From Fomitopsis serialis (taxonomy: Eukaryota; Basidiomycota; Agaricomycetes; Polyporales; Fomitopsidaceae), in the NCBI RefSeq assembly GCF_022376445.1, contig NW_025954980.1, positions 248,001 to 312,000 of the forward strand: a DNA stretch of 64,000 nucleotides. Reading direction: 5' to 3'. Below are positions 10,917 through 21,598 of this stretch, piece by piece. Every line of letters begins with the position of its first letter. Position 1 is the stretch's first letter. Both the position numbers and the translations under genes were made by a program. The notes under the pieces are model-generated. The model saw only the letters and a program-made list of their open reading frames with translations, made no database searches and had not been told where the DNA came from.

Positions 10917-13028
10917 GATGCTGAGCTTGGTGAGGCTGCGGGCACAAGAGGATACAAGAGGGCGTCCCGCTTCCACCACTAGGCTGGTCGCAGCTCGCAG
11001 CTTTCGCGACCGAGCTGTACTGACGCTACATGGGTCACGAATAGCCAATATCCGTAGTTGGCGTCCGGGTCAGTCCGTGTGCCAATTAAAGCTTGTTCCT
11101 GTGTGTTACGATCTCGGGCATGTCACAAAATCGTGAGTGTCGAGACGCCGGGTGGTCGGGAAGCGACGTTCCCATTCTGTGCAGTGGACACAGTTGACTT
11201 GAACAATCTGGCATCTCCAGGTTCCAGCAGCAGGTCAAAGAGAAACGCGCATGTGAGGTGCTGAGTATACCGTGTCGCTAGATGATCTCCAGGCTGAATA
11301 CTAAAGTTGAACTTACATTGATGAGTGAAGTCCGGCGGCAGCAACGTTCTGTATAGTTAGTCAGACCGGCGTTGGATAGGGGTTCCTGAACGGAGTGACA
11401 GTGTGTATCGAGCGCGAGTTAAACGTGAATGGTTCTGGGTCCAGTTTGATCACTGAACGTTGACAACGTTGAACGTTTGAACAGCCGTGACGCCTCCGAG
11501 TCGGGACGCTCGAATACATGAGCGATTACCATTTATGGTAACCGATACGACTCTGCCACTGGCAAGAGCATCGCGGCCTCGTACAGAACGCCGCCACTGA
11601 CTGGCAGCTGCCTTAGACTCAGGAGAATTGTGAGTCGACTCATTGGGTACCTTCGCATGAGTCACTTACTTATATTCATGGCGCAGGCCCGGGGGTGTAG
11701 ACTGTTGCGGTAGGTCGTTGGCACCGCCGCAGCCATTGCCAACATGTACTAGTCTCCCCTAGGCAGACCCTGAAGAAGACCTCTTTGACGGAGGGAGGGG
11801 AGGACGGTCTTCAACATGTACAGCTCAGCCCAGTGATGACGGACGGAGTCCATGGGTTATGCTCATGAACTCGACTGTAGGTTCTCGCCGTGCACCGACG
11901 ACGGTGACTGGGAGCCGACTCGTGGGTGCTCACACTGATGAAAGCGTAAATTCGGAGCGTAAACTGCAGCACGTAATGGTCTGTCGTTGGGTCTAGTTCC
12001 TGAGGGACCGTGAGGAACGCGCGTGAGGGCGCCGCGGCATTGCCAACGCAGTTCAATAAGCTGTGAGTCGTCTCCTGGTATGATAGGTCCCTCATGATAG
12101 CGACTTACTCCATGGCCGTGGCAACTGCCCCCCTAGGACCTATTATTCTCCATCTGGACTCTCACCGACCTGCACTACATACAATGACCACAGAACCATG
12201 CAGAGGAGGAAGCTGGCAACTTCGGTCGTGCGCAGTAAGTTCTATTGGTATTCCGTATTTAGTGCTTTTCTTCACTCATTCGAATCGTGTGACCGTCAGT
12301 GGCCTCATGTACGCTGCCATAGCCGGTACATAAGTAAACTTAGACTCGAACTGCAAGGAGTTGCTTTGCCGAAAGACGAGATGTGAGTACTTGAGTAGTG
12401 GCTTGCGTAGGTCGGCTGCTTCAGGTCGCGCTGCCTTGACACTTTGAGTCCATGTACTCTGTATGCATGCACAGATGTTGAATCCGTACTGATGCGCTAT
12501 CCAACATATCGCGCTCCTCGTGACGTGCACTGCGTTGTCAGGGAGAGTCGCCTTGACAAATTACGGCCAAGTGAGTGACGATAAGTCAACGTGCGAGGCG
12601 ACTTACCCACGCCTTTCGACTCCGTTACTTACGTGTGGATCAAGTGTGGATTGTCATTGAACCGCACGACATCGACTAAACCGCGTAAGGTATCGCCATA
12701 TGGTGTCGTCTTTCGCACATAGAGAGCTCGATAGACCCGTGAATGCTGTGAGTGATGTTCCGACGCGCAACATATGACACAGTCTGTGTGCACCATATCA
12801 CGTCGGAGAGAAGCGTCCAATCTCTCACCCGACGTATGTGCTAGTGTTCTTAGCCGGAGTCCTATCCAGTCCCTTGATACGAAGTGATGGAGGTCCCTGA
12901 ATTCGAAGTCTACCCCGGTGCGTCTTTGGCTCTCATGCGACAGAACTGACGCCGAGCGTCGATATAAGGATCGTCGTGGCCTGTCGCTCGTAGCGCGCCT
13001 TCGTCTTTTTCCTACTGATGTGCTGGGC
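10917..13028. other. Intergenic, no confident gene
   Basis: Two kilobases with only short open frames on both strands. Weak minus-strand coding-like pieces occur near 11450-11665 and 11811-12095, but they lack recognisable domains and do not join convincingly. A segment near 11747-11778 is shared with 62491-62521 (see findings). Confidence 0.35.
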
Positions 13029-15009
13029 ATGCCTTCCTTGATACCGCTGGACGATTACCTCGGGGCCATCCTGATTGGGCTGCTTCTATCTACCGTGTGA
13101 GCAGCAAGGCGAATCCTACGAGCTTTCGCGCTGACGATAGTCAATCAGTTTGTACGGAGTAACTTGTCTTCAGACATACCTTTACTACACTCGGTATTCG
13201 AAGGGGGACGGTCGTGGTCTGAAAGCACTGGTGATCTTTCCGTACGCTTGGGTTTCAAATTCATGTCTCTCATCTCTTTCGCTCACAGGTTGCTATTATC
13301 TTGTGAGTACAAGGCGTAGAACGTGTTGTAACATGAAGAATAACAGAAGCGTGCAACCGCCACTCTCATTCAGCGTTGTGGACACCTTCCATGTTATTTT
13401 GTTGACAATCTCTTACTATCACTATACCGTGACAAATTTCGGCGACTACATTGCGCTGGAAAATGACGTCTGGTCAGTGCAGGACATTGGGGATCTACAA
13501 CGGGATAGTTACTCAGAGCTGCCATAGGAGCTTGTCGGTCCAGGTCGGCGTTGGAGTGAGTACCGCAAATCGCCCTGGAGCTCGCATATACGACCACGAG
13601 CTAACCTACGGGGAAAGGCTTTGGCGGGATTTCTTGTGCAGCTGTGAGCAGCTCTCCCGACACATGCTGTCATCGTCTCACCCTCCGATAGCTTCTTTGC
13701 CTACCGAATATACGGGTGTACGTGCCTTCCTCCGTTTGGCCACATGTTTCGCTGACGCAGCACAGTAAGCGAGAGAAGGATACAGATTCCGGGTGCAATC
13801 GTGAGTCGATGTGCTACGACAGGTAGGGACTCCGTTCACAGCACCCCGCAGTGTGTCCTGGCACTATTTCAACTAGGTAATGATTTATGGCCTTCACATA
13901 GCTGGTGATTTCTTGATGGATCTCCTGCCTTCTCGACAGCGTCTTTGATTGGTAAGCCCAGACGTTCGCCCATGATATCGCTTCTGTTCATTGACAACGA
14001 TTCACGCCATAGCATACACCATCATCGGGTGAGCCTACATGTACTTTGTACTGCATTATATCGCGGCCGGTGTGACCTTTCTCCACCAGCTTCGAGGATC
14101 ATTACGTCGGTTCCATGAAGAATGGAGCGAGGGTGCGTCTACAACTGCGGTCTCGTATAGAAGCATCATCGCCGTCACGCATCTTAGGCAACTATAGGCT
14201 GTGGCTTATCGGCGAACATCGCTTGTGATCTGGTCATAGCTGCCGCGAACATATATTTCCTTGAGATCCGACGAACGTTGTCTCAGAGGTGTTGCGTAAA
14301 GTCCTGTTACACCAGCTTGGGAACTGACGCTCGCTGCAGGTCAAACAAAGCTATCAAAATACTCATCATCTATACATTCAATACATGTGAGCACACTGGT
14401 GAAGCTACTCGAATCACACCTGAGTTATACCACTATTTTAGACATCCTTGTCACGTATGTCTACTCTGGCACCTCAGACATGAGCTTCTCCGTTGAAGAT
14501 TTGCATGACAGGGTGTTCGCTATCGTGTGCCTGATCACGGTGGGTCTGCATGATTTTGGTTTGATTCAATTGCTAACTGGCTCCAGTGGTTGACCTGCCC
14601 CGGCCTCATCTTCGGTGCTGTTGAGTTTATCTTGGTCCGACGTAAGTCAACGAACCATATGATCGAAATGGACGAACTGACGTCATGCGGATATTATGCA
14701 TAGTATACCCGTGTTCCCTCCTTTGCCTGTACGCGGCTTCTTCCAGCAATCGGAAGTGCAGTGACTGACCCTTACTACGCACGCAGCCTCAACTCGCGAG
14801 AGAGTATTCGGCGAGCTCTGGAGGGACAAACGGGCCCACGCCGGATGTCGATCGACGAGCTGTCTACCTCTATGCAAGAGGCGACGCTATTTACTGAAGA
14901 TCAGCATCTGGTAAAACCAAACTTGTTACAGGAGTCGTCATCAGTGTCGCAGCCTCAGACTAAGAGGGACAAATGGTTCCCGCTGGACGAGGCTCAAGAA
15001 GAGGTGTAG
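13029..15009 (+). CDS. DUF6534 multi-span membrane protein, paralogue 2
   Basis: Member of the same basidiomycete membrane family as the genes at 5132 and 59881. Exon 1 (13029-13096, 68 nt) encodes MPSLIPLDDYLGAILIGLLL. Exon 2 (13149-13230, 82 nt) encodes LYGVTCLQTYLYYTRYSKG. Exon 3 is a 14-nt microexon (13289-13302). The next exon begins before VVDTFHVILLTISYYHYTV. Later exons include CLITWLTCPGLIFGAVEF and a hydrophilic C-terminal tail (LNSRESIRRALEG) ending at 15009. The tail is serine- and glutamine-rich and probably cytosolic. Function is unknown for the family. Middle exons at 13700-14650 are only partly resolved. Confidence 0.8.
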
Positions 15010-15826
15010 GATACTCTGTACATTTACACTTTCTGTTGAGGTGGTTCCGATCTGCAGTATGTATCGCGCCTGGTTGCCGTGTAATGCAAGGTCGAGGGCT
15101 CACATTGAAAATCGAGAGCTTGAGAACTAATCATCGGCGCGCTCGTCCAAATGGTCCAAGCGAAAGTTGCCTACAATCATGGTGACCACATATCACTCAA
15201 GTGTCGTGCTCAACAAGCTATACCAATGTCCGCATGATTCCTGGTTAGATCGTGAAGATGGCGTGAATGTTAAGAAAGCTGCTAGTATTTAGCAGGATAA
15301 GGATGGTCGCCGGCGTTGTCTCCACCAGTCATTATAGGCGCCGGAGTGCTTCGTTGGACGCGGCAAAGCATTCGTGGTACAATTCGGCGCCTGAATGGGT
15401 GCGGCCAGGAGCCTCCTAAGGGAAACCCGCCATACGTGTGTTCGGAATACTCTCAGATGTGTGATTGTGAGGGCATGCTTAAGGGCGGAACTGTAACAGC
15501 AAATATGATGTTCCCAAAATGGCTGCTTTGTCAGGTCGTACGGATTAGGCAGGTAGCTGTGGCGTCGGCAAGGACAAGAACGAACCTGCGCGGATTCGGC
15601 AGCACACCAGTACCAGGCTGTGACAATACCGCGACATCGTCACCACAGCTTTGACAAAAGCTGTCTTATTTGGGTCGTCGCAACGATCGAGGTTGCTTGG
15701 ACCACACTGAAACTTAATTGTCCACGAGTGAGTATAAATGAACGTGTGTATCTCCCTCCTGACCGTGACCGATCATTGCTTTCCCCGCCTGCTCTCCCGG
15801 CCGGTAGCCCGGTTCGTTGATACATC
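15010..15826. other. Intergenic, no gene seen
   Basis: Upstream region of the phosphopantetheinyl transferase gene. A TATA-like GAGTATAAATG occurs near 15733, about 90 bp before the chosen start. Otherwise I see nothing that I can name. Confidence 0.35.
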
Positions 15827-17201
15827 ATGTCATTGGAGTGCCCTCTTCTTGTGTGGATGCTCTTTCTCAATCGAGAGATGACAGTTGAGGTATGTCCGAA
15901 CTCGGTGGTGGCCTTCCAACAGACTTCACTGATTCATCCTCTTATGAACACAGGAGTATGACCAGTGCTACCATACGACGCGTACATGCGTCCCTCATGC
16001 GAATGTGGCGCATGCACGGGAACAACTCGATACATCGCGTGAGTGACTCTGCTGATTTTTTGGGTGACGCGTTCTGATTGTCGCTCTCAGGGCAAATGAT
16101 TGCGCATATGCTCCCATTGCTAATGATGCGGCACCGAAGAGTACCTAGGTCAAGGTGGAAAGACATGGTCAGCGATAATGGGAAGCACTACATAGAACAG
16201 GTGCGAATTGATTATCAACATATTGACCCTATCTGTGGCCCAAGAAGCGTAGTCTGGCTCAACGTATGCATCGCGAATGCCTCATCCAATCGCACGTCTG
16301 ATAGAGAATTGCAAAAGTGAAGTGGCCATGGAGACGTGTATCCGTTTGTGGCCTGTTCACGCGTGCTACGGCGTGGAGGCACTGGTCCCTTCGCCAACGC
16401 TCATATGGCGCGCTTCCTGACCTTGACATGTCCTGTCTTGAACCTGCATTGCAGCGCGCATGGAAACAGAGACGTTCGTCCAACACGAGTCTCACTTTTG
16501 GAATGGGTTCGCCATTTGAGCTATGATCTGATGCACCCGTTTGCAGGACATCGACAATGCCATGAACCCAACGGGCCGTCTACGGGCGATGATCGGCTAC
16601 CACCTCGCGTACGACAGCAACCTCATCGGTATGGTCATGACCCAAGGCCGGCAAAGAGATGTCATCAACGTGGGGATCGGCATCAAGCAACTCGCGGTCT
16701 CCCCACCAGATATTTCCGTCAATGTTTATGCAGAGTCTTTCTATCACAAGGTGCGTGGGGCGTGTCCGGAGCCCTGCCCCGACTAACACTAGTATCTGCA
16801 GCTCACCCCCTCGAAATGACGTTCATCAAGCCAGAAGACGGCGATGAAGTCGTCTTGCGCCGGCTCTGCCTCCTACTCGCGCTCAAGCAAGCGTACATCA
16901 AAGCGATCGGGCAGCCGATGGGCTTCGACTGGGCGCGGCTCGAGTTCAACGTGCCGCGGCAGACCGTGACGGGGGACAACGTGCCACTGCTCGGCTGGGA
17001 GTTCCGCGTGTGGACGAGCGACATCGGCGGCACGCGCGGCGAGGTCGCCGTCGAGGAGAAGTACCAGTGCGCCATCGCTTCTTCCGCGGGTCGCAGAACA
17101 CGAAGTTCATCTGGCAGAAGGAGCGGAAGGACATCGAGAGCTGGGTGCAGTTCATCAATCTGGACCAGCTCATCAACGTCGTCCCGAAGCTCATGGACTG
17201 A
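15827..17201 (+). CDS. 4'-phosphopantetheinyl transferase, apparently frameshifted
   Basis: Family transfers 4'-phosphopantetheine from CoA to carrier-protein serines (fatty-acid synthase, polyketide synthases, Lys2-type reductase). Proposed exons: 15827-15889, 15954-16038, 16091-16200, then 16547-16750 and 16802-17201. The diagnostic core is in the fourth exon, YHLAYDSNLIGMV, the counterpart of the family FNVSHD block. The last exon holds LALKQAYIKAIG (the WxxKEA-like motif, with Gln for Glu) and LGWEFRVW. Two single-base losses break the frame. One is near 16806-16810, where five C occur and six would restore the usual TPLE motif after the splice site. The other is near 17076-17080, before FFRGSQNTKFIW. 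Whether these are real or consensus errors is open. The N-terminus is divergent, and an exon may be missing in 16201-16546. The end at 17201 gives INLDQLINVVPKLMD. Confidence 0.75.
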
Positions 17202-17622
17202 TTCGAGGGAGTGTTTCTGTAGTTCTGTGAGCGTGTTTGTATAAGGTGCGTGCATCTTCTACGTTATGTTCTGGGTAGAAACGATCGCTGACATGCTACC
17301 CGCTGCTCACTTACTGTAGACCGTTGTAATGCTACGTGATATCAAGAGACACTGTCTATCGTGCTGTACGTATGTCGCTTTCTGTAATCTATCACGATGT
17401 ATCCTTGGCTATGAAGTTATCGTTATCCAACCCAACATCTCACCAAGTTTGGGAGCGCCGAATGCTAGAAGTACACGGGACGTGTGTTGACCAGCTCAGG
17501 CGTAGGCTGACGGTGACAAGAACAGAAATATAGTCGTGCCCTAATAACCTGACGAACAGTAGATGCGTGGTGTACAAACAAACGTAGCGGTCGTAACTCA
17601 AGCGGCGTCACCCTCGTGCGGC

Positions 17623-19887
17623 TCATGCCTTCTCCTGCTTCTGCTCGTCGACCTTCACGTCGTCCAGGTCCGGCTGCGCCACGGGCGGCGTCTTCTCGCG
17701 GTCCTCGAGCTCGCCCGCCTTCCACTTCTGGAAGTACGCCTCCTCGTGCCACACGAGCGGACTCTTGCTCATGAACAGGTGGTCCATCTCCTCGAGCGTG
17801 CGGTTCGCCGTCTCGGGGTAGAACGCCCAGACCATCGGGATCGCGAGGAAGTTGACCGCGCCGAAGATGTAGAGCGTCTTCTCCTGGATCGCGTTGAACA
17901 TGACCGGGTTGAGGAGCGTGAGCCATCCGTTCCCTGTACACATCCACCTATCTGAGCTCATGCCACACCATAGTAGCAGGCACGCGCGACGCACCGATGG
18001 ACCACCCGACGACGCCCCACGCGTTGCCCTTCGCACGGACGTACAGCGGGAACGTCTCCGTCGGGTACACCCACGGGATCGTGAGCCACGTCGCGCCGAA
18101 CGTCGCGGTGTACGTGAACACGAAGAACGCCGCGGCGCCGCCGTACTGCGCGGCCCTGTCCGGGTTGCTCTTGAGCAGCGCGCTGAAGCCGCCCGCGAGG
18201 AAGAGCGAGACGCCCTGCGCGACCGCGCCCCACCAGAGGCCGACCCGGCGGCCGAGTCGGTCGATCGTCACGACGGCCAGGAGCGTGCTCAGCATGTACG
18301 TGACCTAAACGGGACGCGAGTCGTAAGCATGTGATACATTCAATGGGAAGGCGGGATGTCGTACGTCGTTGAGACCGGACAACCACTGGGCTTTGCGAGC
18401 TGAGTAGCCGGCTTGCGAGAATATGGTTGAGGCGTAGACCGTGACCGCCGCAATACCGACCCACCTGAGGAAGGCGACGTCAGTCAGGGTGAGTGGGGCA
18501 TGGAAACCGGCCGGGGACACTCACTCCTGCACAATCTGCAGCCATATCGACAGCTGGACGCGGCGCGCGACGTGCAGGTCGCTGTCGTGCAGCCCGAAGA
18601 ACATCGCGAAGTACGTGTTGCCGGCGGCGTGCTCCTTCTCGAGCTGCACCGCGACCTGGATCTCCTCGTACTCCGCGGTCACGCGCGCGTTCTCGAGGTT
18701 GCCGTCCTCCGAGCGGAGCCGCGCGAGGATGACCCGGGCCTCTTCAGTGCGCCCCATCTTCAGCAGCCAGCGGGGACTCTCCGGCATGGACGGCACGAGC
18801 ACCTGGGGATTCGCGATGCGCTCAGTGTCGGTCACGCGCCTACGTGACGATCACTGCAACTTACCATGAAGGCCAGAACGGGCAGGATCTGGAACGCAAT
18901 GGGGAACTATACAGGTCTGGTCAGAACGAGGATCGTCTCGCAAGTCAGTTCACATACCCTCCATCGAACTTGCGTAGTGCCGTCGCCGACGTAGCCCAGG
19001 CCGAACTCGAGCCAGTAGGCGACGACTACTCCGAAGATGTTCAGCGTGAATTCGCTCGCGATGAAGGCGCCTCGAGACGTATGTGAGGCGACCTCCGCGC
19101 TCCAGACCGGTACGATCGCATTCAGGTACCCTGTGCCGATGCCGTTGATCACACGAGCGCACAACATCCTGAAAGGGGGGACCTATCAGTAGCGCCCTCT
19201 GGAGGGTTTCCCACTAGCGGACCCACCATGAGATGTTCTGCGCGGAGCATTGCAGCGTAGCGCCGATGAGAACCCACAGACTTCCCTGAGATCCGTTGAG
19301 CGTGTGAGTTCCAGACTGACACCAAGGACGGCAGGGCTGAACTCACCACAAGCATGGTCTTGATACGTCCGATCCTGTTGGACGAGAGGTCAACTTCTGC
19401 TCGCACAGAGCTTTAGCGATATGGATTCACCGGTCACCGAGGACACCGCCCATGAGGGCTCCGATGAGGGTGCCCAAGTAGTAGATGCTAACAATACCAC
19501 CTTCTCGCGTTGGTTCTGTGATTGTAGCGACATATCCCTCTGAAGGACCTTCGTATCTGCATATCGCCAGTTTTCAGGCAAGATCCTACTGCAGCACGGG
19601 GTCACGTACGTCGAGTACCCAAGCTTCATCGTGCGCACATAGTCGGGCGATGTATTCACACCTGACACGACGTGAGTTGGCGTTCTCTGCGCACAAGCAA
19701 AATTCGTACCGGACATCATTCCTTGGTCATACCCGAAACTGTGTGCCAAGGCGGGCATTGAGTCTCGGGACATGCAAGCATGACCGGAACGCTCCACTCA
19801 CAAGAAGATGGCGAGGCCTGCCACCAGGTTGATCGTATAGTACAATTTCCGGCCCTTTGTCTCGGAGAAGGTGTTGAACTTGAACAT
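17623..19887 (-). CDS. MFS sugar (hexose-type) transporter
   Basis: Proton-coupled sugar porter of the major facilitator superfamily, expected in the plasma membrane with 12 spans. The start at 19887 gives MFKFNTFSETKGRK followed by the first hydrophobic span. The next exon carries FGYDQGMMSG, then IYYLGTLIGALMGG. Later come GIGTGYLNAIVPVW (the family GIGIG...PVYQSE region), the central PESPRWLLKMGRTEEAR motif, VTIDRLGRRVGLWWGA, WLTIPWVYPTETFPLYVRAKG and the C-terminal PETANRTLEEMD. All of these are signature positions of fungal hexose transporters. The cytosolic tail is charged and ends DEQKQEKA at 17623. At least eight short introns interrupt the gene. The substrate cannot be told from sequence alone. 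Confidence 0.9.
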
Positions 19888-21027
19888 GGCGGGCAAATGT
19901 GCAAGTTGCGGGACGAGCGGCGAGCAGAACGCGCAGGGCCGCTTCCGAAATGGCGCTGTTATATACGGGGTTGGATGGCCTGATGCGGCCGGTGCATAGC
20001 GCGCAGCGGAATGGGAAGAACCCGGGAACTTGACATTACCCTGGATCCAGAAGTCTTGATCACCTGCTCGCCAGGGCGACCTGCGGAGCCTCCACAGGTG
20101 GAAGGCTCCAACTGCGCTCGGCAGCGTCGGGCCGCCAAGCGCGTCCATTGTCGGGGGATGAGCGATGTACGTACGGTGTCCCGTTTCGAGGTGTCGCCGG
20201 CGACCCTATGTCGTCGCCTGACACTCCTCTGTGGTGCGCGGTGTCTTCGCATGGTGTTTGATCGGCTGTGGCCCAGGGACGCAGAGCTGCGGTGGACGAG
20301 TTTGGGGCACAGACCGGGCATAGGCGCGGGCGGTGCGGGCCCCCGCGTCGCACCCCGCAGAGCGAGGCGGGGTGAGACAGGCGTCGGGGCTGGGCGCCTC
20401 GCACATTGATGGCAGCGGTGCCGTGCGCTTGGCAGGCGCCGGACGATCTGTTCGTGCGCCCCGATCATGATCCGTCGTTATCCGGGCCACTCTCCACCCC
20501 TGCAGTTTTCTCTGCGGCATGAGCGAGAACTTCAGGAGAACTTGGCTGGGGCGATCTACGCGTCTCAGCGCATATGCATAGTATTCACCGCGGTGGCGGC
20601 CATGGGCGCGGGCACAACGCACCAGTATGGCGCGTAGTCCGAACATCCGACTCGGATATGCCAGGTACAGCTTGCCATTGTGCCCTGGCTAATGTCAGGA
20701 GCGCAGTCTTGATAACTTACAAATATTGCTCGTACCTGCTCCTATTCGCAACGCAAACCAGCTCAAAGCCCCGGTCGTGCAAATTTTCGTACTTGACATC
20801 GACTTGACGAGTCATTTTGCGAGGCTCGGCCCTGGAGGGACGCTAGGGGATTCACGCCAAGTCCGCGGCGACCCCACAACGCGCTCGAATGCAATATGCG
20901 TCATTTCGCCAAAAGGTTGTGCCTATTAGGGCCCAGTCATGACACTTGATGTAAGCATATGAGCTCAAGGTGTGTGCTTGAGTTGATTCTCGACGAGAAA
21001 ATGTCACGGTTGCCTACATAACAGATA
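19888..21027. other. Intergenic, GC-rich
   Basis: Upstream of the sugar transporter and left of the mobile unit. It holds GC-rich overlapping open frames on both strands at 19959-20468, which lack any recognisable domain. I read them as chance frames caused by base composition. Confidence 0.4.
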
Positions 21028-21036
21028 GGTGACCGG
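21028..21036. repeat. Left target-site duplication (9 bp)
   Basis: GGTGACCGG directly outside the left terminal inverted repeat. It is repeated exactly at 33942-33950 outside the right end. Confidence 0.8.
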
Positions 21037-21200
21037 CAGGCTCCTCCCCATCCGCCTTCGGGGGTAGAGGGGACGAATTTTCGAGACCGCGAACTGTGCT
21101 TTGTGTCCCTGTCCTCACCCGCCACACCTCAGCCACATCCCATCAAAACTTTCCATCCCCGCCCGATCCTGAATCTCCGTAATCTTATTCCCCTTTACCC
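21037..21200 (+). repeat. Module A (164 bp), outer copy
   Basis: Begins with the terminal repeat CAGGCTCCTCC and ends TTATTCCCCTTTACCC. An inverted copy lies at the palindrome centre (about 27479-27643), differing by a G-run of five here against six there. It looks like a small non-autonomous unit or a subterminal block. No coding potential. Confidence 0.75.
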
Positions 21201-21360
21201 AGGCTCCTCCCCATCCGCCTTCGGGGGTAGAGGGGATGAATCTGAGTACGCCAATACGATGCTCTTTCTCGATCCTTAAGTCCTGTATCCAAAAAAGTAC
21301 TAGTTGATACAAGTCACATGCACCACGCGAGCCAATTCAAACTCCCCAATCTTATTCCCC
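21201..21360 (+). repeat. Module B (about 160 bp), left copy
   Basis: Shares its first 40 bp and last 20 bp with module A but has a different middle (AGTACGCCAATACGATGC onwards). The inverted copy is at about 33780-33940, where it forms the right end of the whole unit. Confidence 0.7.
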
Positions 21361-21416
21361 TCTACCCCCCTCTGGCGGCTGGCACAAAACATATACAAAC
21401 ACCCGGAGCCCGGTGA
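21361..21416 (+). repeat. Internal inverted repeat of gene-bearing block, outer left copy
   Basis: TCTACCCCCCTCTGGCGGCT followed by GGCACAAAACATATACAAAC. The same segment in reverse orientation is at 27432-27485, closing the left gene block, and both recur mirrored in the right arm. It behaves as an about 50-bp terminal repeat of the helicase/DUF6589 block. Confidence 0.7.
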
Positions 21417-21598
21417 TGGCGTCCTCCATATGGTAGCCCCATCAGCCGTCGGACAATTTCTCGGTGGACAATTAATGAGCATTTTCCGTTTTTCGTGAGC
21501 GAGCACGTGCGACGGTGCGACGCGTCGCGACGCGCCGCAGGCCTACTGTACGACGAGAAAACTACCAGTCCACCCCCTCGACTCCCTGCCCCTCTATC

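Noticed and set aside
12629..13030. Minus-strand 133-codon frame before DUF6534 paralogue 2
   Set aside because: Arginine-rich text typical of shadow frames; it overlaps the promoter and start of the supported gene.
16336..17244. Single 302-codon frame as one protein
   Set aside because: It crosses clear introns and shifts of the phosphopantetheinyl transferase; only its middle part is in the true frame.
19959..20468. 169-codon minus and 132-codon plus frames
   Set aside because: GC-rich region, no domain, overlapping on both strands; likely chance.
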